Shown here in pieces: positions 17,482-28,008 of a stretch of DNA of 64,000 nt. The translations under genes and the position numbers were made by a program. How positions within the stretch are numbered: position 1 is the stretch's first letter; every line of letters begins with the position of its first letter. The notes below the pieces were generated by a model, which ran no database searches, was not told the DNA's origin, and saw nothing but the letters and a program-made list of their open reading frames with translations. The stretch spans positions 4,299,001 through 4,363,000 of the forward strand of contig NZ_CP087999.1 of NCBI RefSeq assembly GCF_021044625.1, in the 5' to 3' direction. The DNA comes from Geomonas sp. RF6 (GTDB taxonomy: Bacteria; Desulfobacterota; Desulfuromonadia; Geobacterales; Geobacteraceae).

Positions 17482-18612
17482 ATGGTTATGTCCCTCTTCC
17501 TCGATAACGCCGCAACATCGTTCCCGAAACCGGAATCCGTGTACCTCGCCATGGACAAGGTGATAAGGGAGATCGGGGTCGCGCCGGGGAGGGGAGGGTA
17601 CGGTCAGTCACTCGCCGCGTCCAGGCTTGTATTCGAGACCCGGGCGCTCCTCGCGGAGTTCTTCGGCGTCAAGCAGATTTCCCGCCTCATCTTCACCCAC
17701 AGCGCTACCGAATCCCTCAATATAGCCGTGAACGGGCTTCTCGCCGCCGGCGACCACGTCGTTACTACCTCCATGGAGCACAACGCCCTCGTGCGGCCGC
17801 TGTATCTTGCCCGCAAGCGCGGCGTCGAGGTCACCTTCGTTCCCGCAGGGAAGGACGGCGTCGTATCCGAGCACGCCATCGCCGGGGCGATGCAGAAAAA
17901 CACGAGGCTTGTCGCCTTCTCGCACTGCTCCAACGTGACCGGCACGATCCAGCCTCTGGAGGCGATCGTGAAGGTGGCCAAGGGGAGTGGGGCGCTTGTG
18001 CTGGTGGACGCGGCGCAGAGCGCAGGTTACCTTCCGATCGACATTGCGGCCCTCGGCATCGATCTTCTCGCCGCTCCGGGACACAAGGCTCTCTTTGGTC
18101 CCGCGGGGACCGGGATACTCGCCCTCGGTGCAGAGGTGAAGCTCGACCCGCTGCAGGTCGGCGGCACCGGCGCCAGCTCATCGAGCCCGGAGCCGCCGGA
18201 AGAGCTCCCGGAGCGCTTCGAGAGCGGCACCATGAGCACCCATGCCCTTGCCGGGCTGAAGGCGGGTGTGGAGTTCGTGCAGGAGGTGGGGCTTGAGACG
18301 ATCCGCCAGAAGGAAAAAGTCCTTGTGGACCAGCTTGTGGAGGGGCTGCGCAAGATTCCGGGGGTGACGCTGTATGGTCCGGAGAGCGGCGACCGCGGCG
18401 GCGCTCTCTCCTTCACCATCGAAGGGCGGGACCCCTCCGAAATCGGCTACACTCTCGACACCGAGCACGACATCTGCGTACGCGTGGGACTTCATTGCGC
18501 ACCGGACGCGCACAGGACCATCGGCACCTTCCCCACGGGGACGGTGCGGGTAAGCCCCGGCTACTTCAACACGCCCCAGGACATCGAGCGCTTTCTGAAG
18601 GCGCTGCATTGA
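17482..18612 (+). CDS. Cysteine desulfurase-like aminotransferase class V protein
   Basis: 376-residue PLP enzyme. It opens with SLFLDNAATSFPKPESV, carries DAAQSAGYLPIDI and the PLP-binding lysine in APGHKALFGPAGTG (about residue 202), and has the catalytic-loop cysteine in HCAPDAHRTIGTFP (about 339). The HCAP-H-GTFPTG signature is that of the EF2568-like subfamily (TIGR01977 type), distinct from IscS/NifS. Removal of sulfur or selenium from cysteine or selenocysteine is likely, but the acceptor is unknown. It starts at ATG 17482, with a second in-frame ATG two codons on. Confidence 0.86.
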   Translation: MVMSLFLDNAATSFPKPESVYLAMDKVIREIGVAPGRGGYGQSLAASRLVFETRALLAEFFGVKQISRLIFTHSATESLNIAVNGLLAAGDHVVTTSMEHNALVRPLYLARKRGVEVTFVPAGKDGVVSEHAIAGAMQKNTRLVAFSHCSNVTGTIQPLEAIVKVAKGSGALVLVDAAQSAGYLPIDIAALGIDLLAAPGHKALFGPAGTGILALGAEVKLDPLQVGGTGASSSSPEPPEELPERFESGTMSTHALAGLKAGVEFVQEVGLETIRQKEKVLVDQLVEGLRKIPGVTLYGPESGDRGGALSFTIEGRDPSEIGYTLDTEHDICVRVGLHCAPDAHRTIGTFPTGTVRVSPGYFNTPQDIERFLKALH

Positions 18613-18727
18613 CTACGACCACTGCCGTTACGTCTTCAGTGAAGGCTCCTCCAAGGTTGCGGTGTACTCCGGCACCCCAGAGCTGCAAGCCATTCCTGAC
18701 CACCGACACTTTTTCACTGAGGCCTCT

Positions 18728-20044
18728 ATGAAAACATTTGTTCTTGATACCAACGTCCTCCTCTACGACCCGCAGGCCCTGGAAAAGTTCGAGGAACATT
18801 CGATCATCGTCCCCATTACCGTCATCGAGGAGATCGACAGGTTCAAGAAGGACATGAACGAGACGGGGAGAAACGCCCGCCAGGTCTCCCGCATCCTCGA
18901 CAAAATGCGCAAGGGGGGCTCTCTCATCAAGGGGATCCAGCTGCAAAGCGGCGGGACGCTGCGGGTGGAGATCTGCGAGGAGAAAGTGCTGAAGATGCTC
19001 CCCCCCGAGCTGCGGGAAGAGCGCGGCGACAACAGGATCCTTGCGGTCGCCGTCGACCTCATGGCGCAGCGCCCGGACGTCCCGGTGATACTGGTCACAA
19101 AGGACACGAACCTGCGCATCAAGGCGGACGCTCTCGGCCTCAGCGCCGAGGACTACGAGTCGGACAAGGTGAGCATCGATTCCCTCTTTACCGGCTATGC
19201 CAGCGTGGAGGTCGGCGCCGACCTCGTCGACCGCTTTTACAGCCAGGGGTGGCTCGACTGGCCCGCGGGGCTGCATCCGAACCAGTTCGTAGCGCTCAGC
19301 GAATTCGGCAACCCCGGCCACAGCGCGCTTGGACGTTTGGATAGCTCGTCCGGCCGTGTGGTGCCGCTGCGCGGGGTCGGGAAGGAAGGGGTCTGGAGCG
19401 TCTTTCCGAGGAACCGTGAGCAGTCGTTTGCGCTCGACGCACTCCTTGACGACGAGGTAAAGATCGTGACGCTGATGGGGAAGGCAGGGACCGGAAAAAC
19501 GCTTCTCGCCATAGCCGCCGGTCTGCAGAAGACGGCGGAGGAGAATGTGTACAACAGGCTCCTCGTGTCTCGCCCGGTTTTCCCGATGGGTCGCGACCTC
19601 GGCTTTCTGCCGGGGGACATCGAGGAGAAGCTCACCCCCTGGATGCAGCCGATCTTCGACAACGTCGAGCTCCTCCTGACGGGGCATGAAGGGGAGAAAC
19701 GGCACAGCAAGGGGTACAAAGAGCTCATGGCGATGGGAATCCTGGAGATAGAGCCCCTCACCTACATCCGCGGGCGCTCCATCCCGATGCAGTACATGAT
19801 AGTCGACGAGGCGCAGAACCTCACTCCGCATGAGATCAAGACGATCGTGACGCGGGCGGGGGAGGGGACGAAGATCGTGTTGACCGGCGACCCGTACCAG
19901 ATCGACAACCCCTATGTCGACGCCGAGAGTAACGGTCTCACCTACGTAGTGGAGCGGCTGAAGGATCAGAAGATCTCGGCGCATATCACCATGACGAAGG
20001 GTGAGCGCTCCGAGCTCGCGGAGCTGGCGGCAAACCTGCTGTAG
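18728..20044 (+). CDS. PIN domain-PhoH family ATPase
   Basis: 438 residues. Residues 1-140 are a PIN nuclease domain with FVLDTNVLLYDP at the start and acidic residues in VIEEIDRF, ERGDNRILAVA and LVTKDTNLR. After a linker comes the PhoH ATPase with Walker A GKAGTGKTLLA near residue 252, VSRPVFPMGRDLG, and Walker B YMIVDEAQNL. The start is ATG 18728 after TGAGG; the upstream in-frame ATG adds an unconserved stretch. PIN-PhoH proteins are ATP-dependent RNA helicase/ribonucleases in the cases studied. It is not obviously in an operon: 115 bases separate it from the desulfurase-like gene. Confidence 0.9.
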   Translation: MKTFVLDTNVLLYDPQALEKFEEHSIIVPITVIEEIDRFKKDMNETGRNARQVSRILDKMRKGGSLIKGIQLQSGGTLRVEICEEKVLKMLPPELREERGDNRILAVAVDLMAQRPDVPVILVTKDTNLRIKADALGLSAEDYESDKVSIDSLFTGYASVEVGADLVDRFYSQGWLDWPAGLHPNQFVALSEFGNPGHSALGRLDSSSGRVVPLRGVGKEGVWSVFPRNREQSFALDALLDDEVKIVTLMGKAGTGKTLLAIAAGLQKTAEENVYNRLLVSRPVFPMGRDLGFLPGDIEEKLTPWMQPIFDNVELLLTGHEGEKRHSKGYKELMAMGILEIEPLTYIRGRSIPMQYMIVDEAQNLTPHEIKTIVTRAGEGTKIVLTGDPYQIDNPYVDAESNGLTYVVERLKDQKISAHITMTKGERSELAELAANLL

Positions 20045-20149
20045 TCCGGTGCTGCGGGAAGTTTTCAGGAGAGGGCGCGGTTGCTCGTGCCCTCTTTGCT
20101 TTTTCCCGGATGCGGCGGCTGAAGGGGAAGATGATCTCCGGAAGCGAAT

Positions 20150-20385
20150 GTCGAACCCTCGCTGGAGGACAGGCTTCCCAGCCTGTCGCGCGGCGCGAGC
20201 CGCGTCTGCTTCCATGGCGGCTGACGCCGCCATCGCAGGCAAGATGCCTGCGCTCCAGCGCGCGGGCACCGTACGTCGGCAGAGGGAAGAAGTTGGTCTC
20301 CCGCGGCGAATGTTGAACTCGCGCTGGAGCACAGGCTTCCCAGCCTGTCCCGCGGCGCGAGCCGCGTCTGTTCCAGTTCAGCCGG
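20150..20385. repeat. Interspersed inverted-repeat element, two copies
   Basis: 20155-20268 has a left part (CTGGAGGACAGGCTTCCC...CAGCCTGT) and a right part (GCAGGCAAGATGCCTG then CGCTCCAGCG) that form an imperfect long palindrome. 20318-20378 repeats the left part with the same CGGCGCGAGCCGCGTCTG segment. The family recurs at 35.5-35.9 kb and 39.77-39.87 kb. It accounts for most of the 447-base gap before tsaD, and no gene is visible there. Confidence 0.8.
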
Positions 20386-20491
20386 CGCATGCCCCTTCTT
20401 CCCACTGATCATTCGATAGAAGGACTTCGTATGTCCTCGAATCGTGCAATAATTTACTGGATACATCACTTTTGCTCGGGTTCCGATTTAT

Positions 20492-21520
20492 ATGCTTTTA
20501 CTTGCTCTAGAATCTTCATGCGATGAGACGGCTGCCGCCGTGGTGGCGGACGGTCGTGTTATCCGCTCCAACATCGTCTCCTCCCAGATAGCGGTCCATG
20601 CCGAATATGGCGGGGTCGTCCCGGAAATCGCCTCCCGCCAGCACCTCGAAGCTGTCTCGACAGTCGTCACGCAAGCCCTCGAAGGGGCGGGCGTAACCCC
20701 CGCCGACCTGAAGGGGATTGCGGTGACCCAGGGGCCGGGCCTTGCCGGCGCGCTCCTCGTGGGGCTCTCCGCCGCCAAAGGACTCGCCTTCGGATGCGGC
20801 ATTCCCCTCATCGGGGTGAACCACATCGAAGGGCACCTGCTGGCAGTCATGCTGGAGCGCCCGGTGGAGTTCCCTTTTCTCGCTCTCGCAGTCTCCGGCG
20901 GCCACTCCCACCTCTATCGCGTGGACGGCGTCGGGCGCTATCGGACGCTCGGACAAACGGTGGACGACGCTGCAGGTGAGGCCTTCGACAAGGTGGCGAA
21001 GCTCCTCGGTCTGCCGTACCCCGGCGGCGTGGCGATCGACCGGCTGGCAGCCCAGGGTGATCCCGGAGCGATCCGCTTTCCCCGCCCGCTCCTCAATGAC
21101 GGCAGCTACAATTTCAGCTTCAGCGGCTTGAAGACTGCGGTGCTGACTCACGTGAAGAAGCACCCCGAGTCGGCGGAAGCGGGCATTCACGACCTTGCGG
21201 CCTCTTTCCAGTGGGCGGTCTGCGACGTCCTTACCCAGAAGACTGCCGCGGCCCTCGTGGAGACGGGGCTGAACCGGCTCGTGGTTGCCGGCGGTGTCGC
21301 GTGCAACAGCGCGCTTCGCCTCTCCATGCAGAAGATGTGCGATGAGAAAGGGGTCGAGCTTTACATCCCCACCCCCAGGCTCTGTGCCGACAACGCGGCG
21401 ATGATCGCGGTGCCGGGGGATTTCTACCTGTCCGCCGGGATCTCGAGCGGCCTTGACCTGGACGCGCTCCCGGTGTGGCCCCTGGATCGCCTGGCGGCAC
21501 GACTTACGGAGGGGATGTGA
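20492..21520 (+). CDS. tsaD: tRNA N6-adenosine threonylcarbamoyltransferase
   Basis: 342 residues, normal for bacterial TsaD (Gcp/YgjD). It begins LLALESSCDETAAAVV and carries the metal-binding HIEGH near residue 110, SGGHSHLY, and the ASKHA nucleotide-binding GGVACNSALR. With TsaB and TsaE it transfers threonylcarbamoyl to A37 of ANN-decoding tRNAs. TsaB and TsaE genes are not in the window. The ATG lacks a strong Shine-Dalgarno. Its stop shares one base with the rsmA start (TGATG). Confidence 0.96.
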   Translation: MLLLALESSCDETAAAVVADGRVIRSNIVSSQIAVHAEYGGVVPEIASRQHLEAVSTVVTQALEGAGVTPADLKGIAVTQGPGLAGALLVGLSAAKGLAFGCGIPLIGVNHIEGHLLAVMLERPVEFPFLALAVSGGHSHLYRVDGVGRYRTLGQTVDDAAGEAFDKVAKLLGLPYPGGVAIDRLAAQGDPGAIRFPRPLLNDGSYNFSFSGLKTAVLTHVKKHPESAEAGIHDLAASFQWAVCDVLTQKTAAALVETGLNRLVVAGGVACNSALRLSMQKMCDEKGVELYIPTPRLCADNAAMIAVPGDFYLSAGISSGLDLDALPVWPLDRLAARLTEGM

Positions 21521-22344
21521 TGGAGAAAATTCGCGCCAAAAAAGCGCTGGGCCAAAACTTTCTGGTGGACAGCGGTGTTCTCACGCGCATCGTTTCCTGC
21601 GTAAAGCCGACTCCGGAGGATTTTATCCTCGAGGTCGGACCTGGGCGGGGGGCTCTCTCCCGTCTGCTGGCGGAGAGCGGCGCGCGTCTTCTCGCCGTGG
21701 AGCTCGACCGCGAGCTCATCCCCGTGCTAGGAGCTGAATTCTCCGGCGCGCAGAACGTGGAGGTGGAGCATGGCGACATCCTGCGCGTAGACCTGCGGGA
21801 GATCCTCACGCAGCGCAGCGCCGGAAAGTGGAAGGTGGCGGCGAACCTGCCGTACAATATCTCCTCCCAGGTTCTTTTCCGCTTCCTCGACTGCTGCGAC
21901 CTCTTCCAGAGCCTCACCCTCATGCTCCAGAAAGAGGTGGGGGACAGACTGGTCGCGCCGCCGGCGTGCAAGGACTACGGGATACTCACTGTTTTGCTCG
22001 GGCTGCACTTCGACATCCGCAGGGAGTTCATCGTGAAGCCCGGTTCCTTCCGGCCGATCCCGAAGGTAGATTCGGCGGTTCTTACCTTCACGCCGCTGCC
22101 GGCTCCGCGGGTCGAGGTGGGGGATGTCCGCTTCTTCCGGCTCCTGGTGAAAGGCGCCTTCAGCCAGAGGAGAAAGACCCTTTACAACGCCCTGCGCGGC
22201 GCACGCGTAGTGGAGACAGATGAGGCCCTTCTGGAAGGGCTTGCCAAGAGTGGTATCGACGGAGGGAGGCGCGGCGAGACCCTCTCGTTGCCTGAATTCG
22301 CTGCCCTTTCACGGGCTTTGTTGTCCGGGAAAAGTCTGGCGTAG
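21520..22344 (+). CDS. rsmA: 16S rRNA (adenine1518-N6/adenine1519-N6)-dimethyltransferase
   Basis: 274 residues. It shows KKALGQNFLVD at the N-terminus, the SAM-binding EVGPGRGALS, and the catalytic NLPYNISS, all diagnostic of RsmA/KsgA. The start is ATG 21520, overlapping the tsaD stop by one base with GGAGGGG upstream. It dimethylates two adjacent adenosines in helix 45 of 16S rRNA late in 30S assembly. tsaD-rsmA form a tightly coupled translation-quality pair. Confidence 0.96.
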   Translation: MEKIRAKKALGQNFLVDSGVLTRIVSCVKPTPEDFILEVGPGRGALSRLLAESGARLLAVELDRELIPVLGAEFSGAQNVEVEHGDILRVDLREILTQRSAGKWKVAANLPYNISSQVLFRFLDCCDLFQSLTLMLQKEVGDRLVAPPACKDYGILTVLLGLHFDIRREFIVKPGSFRPIPKVDSAVLTFTPLPAPRVEVGDVRFFRLLVKGAFSQRRKTLYNALRGARVVETDEALLEGLAKSGIDGGRRGETLSLPEFAALSRALLSGKSLA

Positions 22345-22418
22345 TAACTTCCTTTTGTGGTATATAGAGCTGCTAATCTCAGACAGGGCCGCACACGCGG
22401 TCCATGGAGGTAATCCAG

Positions 22419-23762
22419 ATGAAGATTTGCGTAGTTGGATCCGGTTATGTCGGTCTTGTCGCGGGAACCTGCTTTGCCGAAAGCGGTAACGACGTCGTCT
22501 GCGTCGACATCAGCGAAGAAAAGATCAACGGACTCAAAGAGGGAATAATCCCCATTTACGAGCCGGGACTAAAGGAGATGGTGCTGCGAAACTGCGAGGA
22601 AGGTCGCCTTACCTTCACCACGGATATCGCCGCCGCCGTCAAGGATTCCCTGGTTAACTTCATAGCGGTCGGGACCCCTCCCGGTGAGGACGGCTCCGCC
22701 GACCTGCAGTACGTCCTGGGGGTGGCGCGCGACATCGGGCGCCACATGACCGGGTTCAGGATTGTGGTGGACAAGTCGACGGTGCCGGTGGGGACCGCCG
22801 ACAAGGTGCGCGCCGCCATTGCGGAGGAGCTCGCGCTGCGCGGTGTGGACTACGAGTTCGACGTCGTCTCTAACCCCGAATTCCTGAAGGAAGGCGCCGC
22901 CATCGATGACTTCATGAAACCGGACCGTGTCGTTATCGGTACGGACAATGTGCGCACCGCAGAGCTCATGAAGGAGCTGTACTCCCCCTTCATGCGCAAG
23001 TCGGACCGCCTCATCATCATGGACATCCGCAGCGCCGAGATGACCAAGTACGCGGCGAACGCGATGCTGGCGACCAAGATCACCTTCATGAACCAGATAT
23101 CGAACCTCTGCGACAAGATGGGCGCGGACGTCATGGCGGTCCGCGAGGGTATCGGCTCCGACTCCCGCATAGGCTACGACTTCCTCTTCCCCGGCGTCGG
23201 CTACGGCGGCTCCTGCTTCCCGAAGGACGTGAAGGCGCTGGCCCGCACCGCCGAGGAGTGCAACTACGACTTCATCCTCCTGAAGGCGGTGGAGGAGGCG
23301 AACGAGCGGCAGAAGCTGGTATTGCCGAACAAGATCGAGGCGCGCCTCGGCTCCGGCGGGGCTAAACCGCTCGAAGGGAAGACCTTCGCCGTGTGGGGCC
23401 TTTCCTTCAAGCCGCGCACCGACGACATGCGCGAGGCGCCGTCCTTGACGATCATCTCCCGGCTCCTCGAGCTCGGGGCGCAGGTCCGCGCCCACGACCC
23501 GGAGGCGATAAAGGAAGCACAGAAGCATTTCGGGGACCGGATCTCCTACAGCCACAACATGTACGACATCCTGAAGGGGGCGGACGCCCTCGTCATCATC
23601 ACCGAGTGGAACGAGTACAGAAACCCCGATTTCGAGCGGATCAAGAACCTCCTGGTCAACCCGCTCATTTTCGACGGCAGGAACCTGTACAAGCCGGAAC
23701 GGATCCGCAGCAACGGGTTCGAGTACCAGCCTATCGGCAGGAACGGCAAGGCCGGATTCTAA
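22419..23762 (+). CDS. ugd: UDP-glucose 6-dehydrogenase
   Basis: 447 residues of the UDP-glucose/GDP-mannose dehydrogenase family. The Rossmann start is [15 protein letters not shown], the central region holds [10 protein letters not shown], and the catalytic cysteine is in GGSCFPKD near residue 266. The C-terminal NAD/UDP-binding domain has [17 protein letters not shown]. The start is ATG 22419, 9 bases after GGAGG. It oxidises UDP-glucose to UDP-glucuronate. The next gene decarboxylates this product, so the pair forms a UDP-xylose pathway for surface polysaccharide. Confidence 0.93.
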   Translation: MKICVVGSGYVGLVAGTCFAESGNDVVCVDISEEKINGLKEGIIPIYEPGLKEMVLRNCEEGRLTFTTDIAAAVKDSLVNFIAVGTPPGEDGSADLQYVLGVARDIGRHMTGFRIVVDKSTVPVGTADKVRAAIAEELALRGVDYEFDVVSNPEFLKEGAAIDDFMKPDRVVIGTDNVRTAELMKELYSPFMRKSDRLIIMDIRSAEMTKYAANAMLATKITFMNQISNLCDKMGADVMAVREGIGSDSRIGYDFLFPGVGYGGSCFPKDVKALARTAEECNYDFILLKAVEEANERQKLVLPNKIEARLGSGGAKPLEGKTFAVWGLSFKPRTDDMREAPSLTIISRLLELGAQVRAHDPEAIKEAQKHFGDRISYSHNMYDILKGADALVIITEWNEYRNPDFERIKNLLVNPLIFDGRNLYKPERIRSNGFEYQPIGRNGKAGF

Positions 23763-23833
23763 GGAAGATCACTTGAACGGCTTCGGGTCGGATGACCCGG
23801 AGCCGTGCAGCGACAGTGGAGGGAAAAGGCTTC

Positions 23834-24769
<936 letters not shown>

Positions 24770-24771
24770 CG

Positions 24772-25380
24772 ATGCAGAAGCGGTTCTTCCTCGCTCCGGC
24801 GGCCATCATGGCGTTCATCCTCTTCTTCACCGTCTTCGGTGACCGCGGGCTGTTGATGATCAGCCGGCTGCACCGCGACCGTGACGAGATGCAGCAGCGC
24901 CTGGCTGAACTGAAGGGAGAGAATGAGAAGCTGAAACGGGAAGTCTCCGCGCTGCAGACCGACCGCCGATACCTGGAGAGCATCGCACGTCGCGATTTCG
25001 GTCTTGTGCGCAGCAACGAGACGATCTACCAGTTTCCCGCCGCGGAACAGGGGGCAGCCCCGCCCTCAGCACAGAAACCTGTGCAGACGGCGCAGAAGGT
25101 GGAGGGAAGCGCGGCACAGGGGCAGCAGCAGGCACCCCCGAAACCGGTGCTGGAAAGTAGTCAGACGGCGGAGCCGAAGCCTGCAACGAAGGTTGCACAA
25201 CAGAAACCGGTCGCAAAGACAGAGCAGAAACCGGTTGCCAAGGCGGAGCAGAAGCCTGTTGCCAAGGCGGAGCAGAAGCCGGCGGCGAAGGCAGCCCCTA
25301 AATCCGCAGGGAAGGTTGAGAAGAAGGCGAAGTCGGAGCCGAAGGTCGACAAGAGAGGGGCGCAAAAGACCGAACCGTAG
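24772..25380 (+). CDS. FtsB/DivIC-like septum protein with a long basic repeat tail
   Basis: 202 residues. One N-terminal membrane segment (FLAPAAIMAFILFFTVFG) is followed by a coiled coil (about residues 28-65) and the DivIC/FtsB ending YLESIARRDFGLVRSNE. That part is about 95 residues, the normal FtsB length. The remaining 105 residues are a low-complexity Lys/Ala/Pro/Gln tail with tandem EQKPVAKA units. The tail sits on the periplasmic side by FtsB topology. It starts 2 bases after the decarboxylase stop, so it is co-transcribed with the sugar genes. Confidence 0.85.
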   Translation: MQKRFFLAPAAIMAFILFFTVFGDRGLLMISRLHRDRDEMQQRLAELKGENEKLKREVSALQTDRRYLESIARRDFGLVRSNETIYQFPAAEQGAAPPSAQKPVQTAQKVEGSAAQGQQQAPPKPVLESSQTAEPKPATKVAQQKPVAKTEQKPVAKAEQKPVAKAEQKPAAKAAPKSAGKVEKKAKSEPKVDKRGAQKTEP

Positions 25381-25451
25381 CCCCCTCCGGACAGAAGACG
25401 TCTTCTCCTCCCGGAAGGGAAGGGGGCGTCAGCATCAGAAAGGAACGGAAA

Positions 25452-25613
25452 ATGAGCATGCAGAGCTGTGTAATCTGCGCCTGGCGCGAGAACTGCGCCA
25501 AAAAGTTCTGCGTAACGGACCTCGGGGCACGCTGCCCCGATTTCAGTAGAGACATCAGCATAAAGGCCGTCGACGACAGCGCGGCGGACTGTGAAAAGGG
25601 GGGTAATTCATGA
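25452..25613 (+). CDS. 53-residue cysteine-rich protein
   Basis: A short reading frame from ATG 25452, with GGAACGGAA upstream, ending in TGA at 25611-25613. It overlaps the argS start by 4 bases (ATGA). The product has six cysteines: SCVICAWRENCAKKFC in the first 20 residues, ARCPDF, and a late DCEK. The spacing suggests a metal-binding knuckle or iron-sulfur site. Translational coupling with argS and the precise overlap argue that it is real. I do not recognise a named family. Confidence 0.72.
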   Translation: MSMQSCVICAWRENCAKKFCVTDLGARCPDFSRDISIKAVDDSAADCEKGGNS

Positions 25614-27274
25614 AGGAGCAGCTGAGGGCGTGCATCCGGAAAGGAATAGAGGGGTGTATCGCGGACGGCACGCTTGCCAGCGCAACGGCCCCTGCCATTG
25701 TCGTGGAGAAGCCGTCTCACCCTGAGCACGGCGACTTCGCTACCAACGTGGCCATGCTGATGGCAAAAGGTGAGAAGAAGGCTCCGCGCGCCGTGGCGGA
25801 GATCATCGTCGCGAAGCTCAAGGGGAGCACAGAGCTTGTCGATTCCGTCGAGATCGCGGGACCCGGGTTCATCAATTTCCGCATCAAGCCTTCCGCCTGG
25901 CGCGAGACGCTGAACGTCATCTCCGGCGCCGGCGCCGAGTTCGGCAAGAGCACCGTTGGCCGCGGGAAGAAGGTCCAGGTGGAGTTCGTGAGCGCCAACC
26001 CCACGGGGCCGCTGCACATCGGTCACGGCAGGGGGGCCGCCACCGGCGATGCCGTTGCCTCTCTCCTGGAAGCCGCCGGCTTCGAGGTGCAGCGCGAATA
26101 CTACATCAACGACGCCGGAAACCAGATGAACACCCTCGGTCTCTCAGTCCTCCTGCGCTACCGCGAGCTCCTCGGTCAGCAGGTCGACTTTCCGGAGAAC
26201 TGCTACCAGGGCGCCTACATCAAGGACATCGCCGCCGATGCCGTGAAGGCATACGGCGACAGCTATCTCCAGGTCTCCGAAGATGAAGGTGTGGCCTTTT
26301 TCGCCAAATACGGCGGCAACGTGATCCTGAAGGGTATCGAGGACGACCTCGCTGCCTTCGGTGTGCGCCACGATCACTGGTTCTCCGAGCAGTCCCTTTT
26401 TGACGACGGGAAGGTTCCCGCAGCCATCGAGGAGATGCAGGAAAAGGGGCTGATCTACGAGCAGGAAGGTGCCCTCTGGTTCCGTACCACCGACTACGGC
26501 GACGACAAGGACCGCGTCGTGGTGCGCAGCAACGGGGTCACTACCTACTTTGCCTCCGACATCGCCTATCACCGCGACAAGTTCGGCCGCGGTTTCGACT
26601 GGGTCATCGACGTCTGGGGCGCCGATCACCACGGCTACGTGCCGCGCCTGAAGGGGATCGTGCAGGGGCTCGGGCGCAACCCGGACGACCTGAAGATCAT
26701 CCTCGTGCAGCTTGTTTCTCTCCTGCGCGACGGCGTACCGGTGGCGATGTCCACCAGGAGCGGCCAGTTCGACACCCTGAAGGAAGTCGTCGACGAGGTC
26801 GGCCGCGACGCAGCGCGCTTCTTCTTCCTCATGCGCCGCTCCGACAGCCAGCTGGACTTCGACCTCGAGCTCGCCAAGCGCCAGAGCACCGACAACCCGG
26901 TGTACTACGTGCAGTACGCGCACGCCCGCATCAGGAGCATCTTCGAGGCAGCCCAGGAGAAGGGGGTGACCGTCGATCTCTCCGCGCCGCAGCTCGACCT
27001 CTTGCAGACCGCGGAGGAGATGTCCCTCATCAAGACGCTGGCGACCTTCCCGGAGACGCTGGAGTCAAGCGCGGTGAACTTCGAGCCGCATCGCATCACC
27101 TATTATCTGCAGGATCTTGCGGCCCAGTTCCACAGCTATTACAACAAAAGTCGTGTCATCATTCCCGAAGAGCAACAGCTCTCCAACGCCCGGCTCTTCC
27201 TCCTGCACTGCGTGGCGATCACCATAAAGAACGCGTTGACGGTCCTCGGGATTTCCGCTCCGGAGCGCATGTAG
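25610..27274 (+). CDS. argS: Arginine-tRNA ligase
   Basis: 554 residues, the usual ArgRS length. The N-terminal Add1 domain spans about 1-115, the HIGH motif is in NPTGPLHIGHGRGA near residue 130, and the KMSKS loop is degenerate (VAMSTRSGQ), as is normal in ArgRS. The C-terminal DALR anticodon domain carries YYNKSRVI. The ATG overlaps the stop of a 53-residue Cys-rich gene by 4 bases and follows AAAAGGGGGG. It charges tRNA-Arg. Confidence 0.96.
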   Translation: MKEQLRACIRKGIEGCIADGTLASATAPAIVVEKPSHPEHGDFATNVAMLMAKGEKKAPRAVAEIIVAKLKGSTELVDSVEIAGPGFINFRIKPSAWRETLNVISGAGAEFGKSTVGRGKKVQVEFVSANPTGPLHIGHGRGAATGDAVASLLEAAGFEVQREYYINDAGNQMNTLGLSVLLRYRELLGQQVDFPENCYQGAYIKDIAADAVKAYGDSYLQVSEDEGVAFFAKYGGNVILKGIEDDLAAFGVRHDHWFSEQSLFDDGKVPAAIEEMQEKGLIYEQEGALWFRTTDYGDDKDRVVVRSNGVTTYFASDIAYHRDKFGRGFDWVIDVWGADHHGYVPRLKGIVQGLGRNPDDLKIILVQLVSLLRDGVPVAMSTRSGQFDTLKEVVDEVGRDAARFFFLMRRSDSQLDFDLELAKRQSTDNPVYYVQYAHARIRSIFEAAQEKGVTVDLSAPQLDLLQTAEEMSLIKTLATFPETLESSAVNFEPHRITYYLQDLAAQFHSYYNKSRVIIPEEQQLSNARLFLLHCVAITIKNALTVLGISAPERM

Positions 27275-27284
27275 GGGCAACATC

Positions 27285-27929
27285 ATGGTGCTTGACTACC
27301 ACGACAAGCGAACCACCCAGAAGATCGACAGGAAGCCAGTACAGAAGAACCGGCCGAGGAGGCAGTCGTACGGGGTCTTCCTGGTCGCAGGCGTGGCGGC
27401 GCTGGCGCTCTCCTTTGGCGCCGGGCTTCTGACGGGGCGGATCCTGTACCGCACTCCGCAGGTTGCAGCACCTCCCGTGGTGGCGCAGGCCGCACCGAAG
27501 AAGGAAGATGCCGCCGCTGCACAGGCGAAGGCACCGGCGGCGGAGCCGTCCCTGACTTTCTACAATACCCTCCCGGCAGGGAGCAAAGGGGCGATCGGCA
27601 GCGGGATCAATACCAACCTGAAAAAGCCGGAGGCTCCCCCGGCCCAGTCCGCCGCGCCTGCACCTGCAGCGGATGCGGAAAGTGCCGCGAAGACAGCTCC
27701 CGCCGAGGGGCGTTTCGTGGTGCAGGTGGCCTCCTACCGCGACAAGGCGGAGGCCGATGCGGCCCAGGCGAAGCTTGCGGAAAAGGGGCTCGCCGCCTAT
27801 GTGGCCGAATCCCGCTCGCAGGAAAACGGGGTATGGTACCGGCTGCGGATCGGGAAACGTCTTTCGAAGGAGGATGCGGAGGGGATTTCCGCGAAAGTCG
27901 GGAAGGGCGCGATCGTTCTTCCCGAGTAG
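27285..27929 (+). CDS. SPOR domain membrane protein
   Basis: 214 residues: a basic cytoplasmic N-terminus of about 35 residues, one membrane segment ([20 protein letters not shown]), an Ala/Pro-rich linker, and a C-terminal SPOR domain (about 140-214) beginning [16 protein letters not shown] and ending [14 protein letters not shown] domains bind denuded glycan strands at division septa, so a role in cell division or septal peptidoglycan is likely. It starts 10 bases after argS. Confidence 0.88.
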   Translation: MVLDYHDKRTTQKIDRKPVQKNRPRRQSYGVFLVAGVAALALSFGAGLLTGRILYRTPQVAAPPVVAQAAPKKEDAAAAQAKAPAAEPSLTFYNTLPAGSKGAIGSGINTNLKKPEAPPAQSAAPAPAADAESAAKTAPAEGRFVVQVASYRDKAEADAAQAKLAEKGLAAYVAESRSQENGVWYRLRIGKRLSKEDAEGISAKVGKGAIVLPE

Positions 27930-27960
27930 ACGCTGTTACCAGACCTTTGAACCGATAATC

Positions 27961-27990
27961 AATCCTCCAGCAACGCGTTGCTGGGGGATT
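27961..27990. terminator. 30-base near-perfect hairpin between the SPOR gene and yacG
   Basis: AATCCTCCAGCAACG is followed directly by CGTTGCTGGGGGATT: 15-base arms with one mismatch and no loop. It lies 31 bases after the SPOR stop. The downstream bases (ATTTACGG) give only a short T-stretch, so it may be an attenuating or RNA-stabilising hairpin rather than a full terminator. Confidence 0.5.
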
Positions 27991-28008
27991 ATTTACGGAG
28001 AGGATAAA

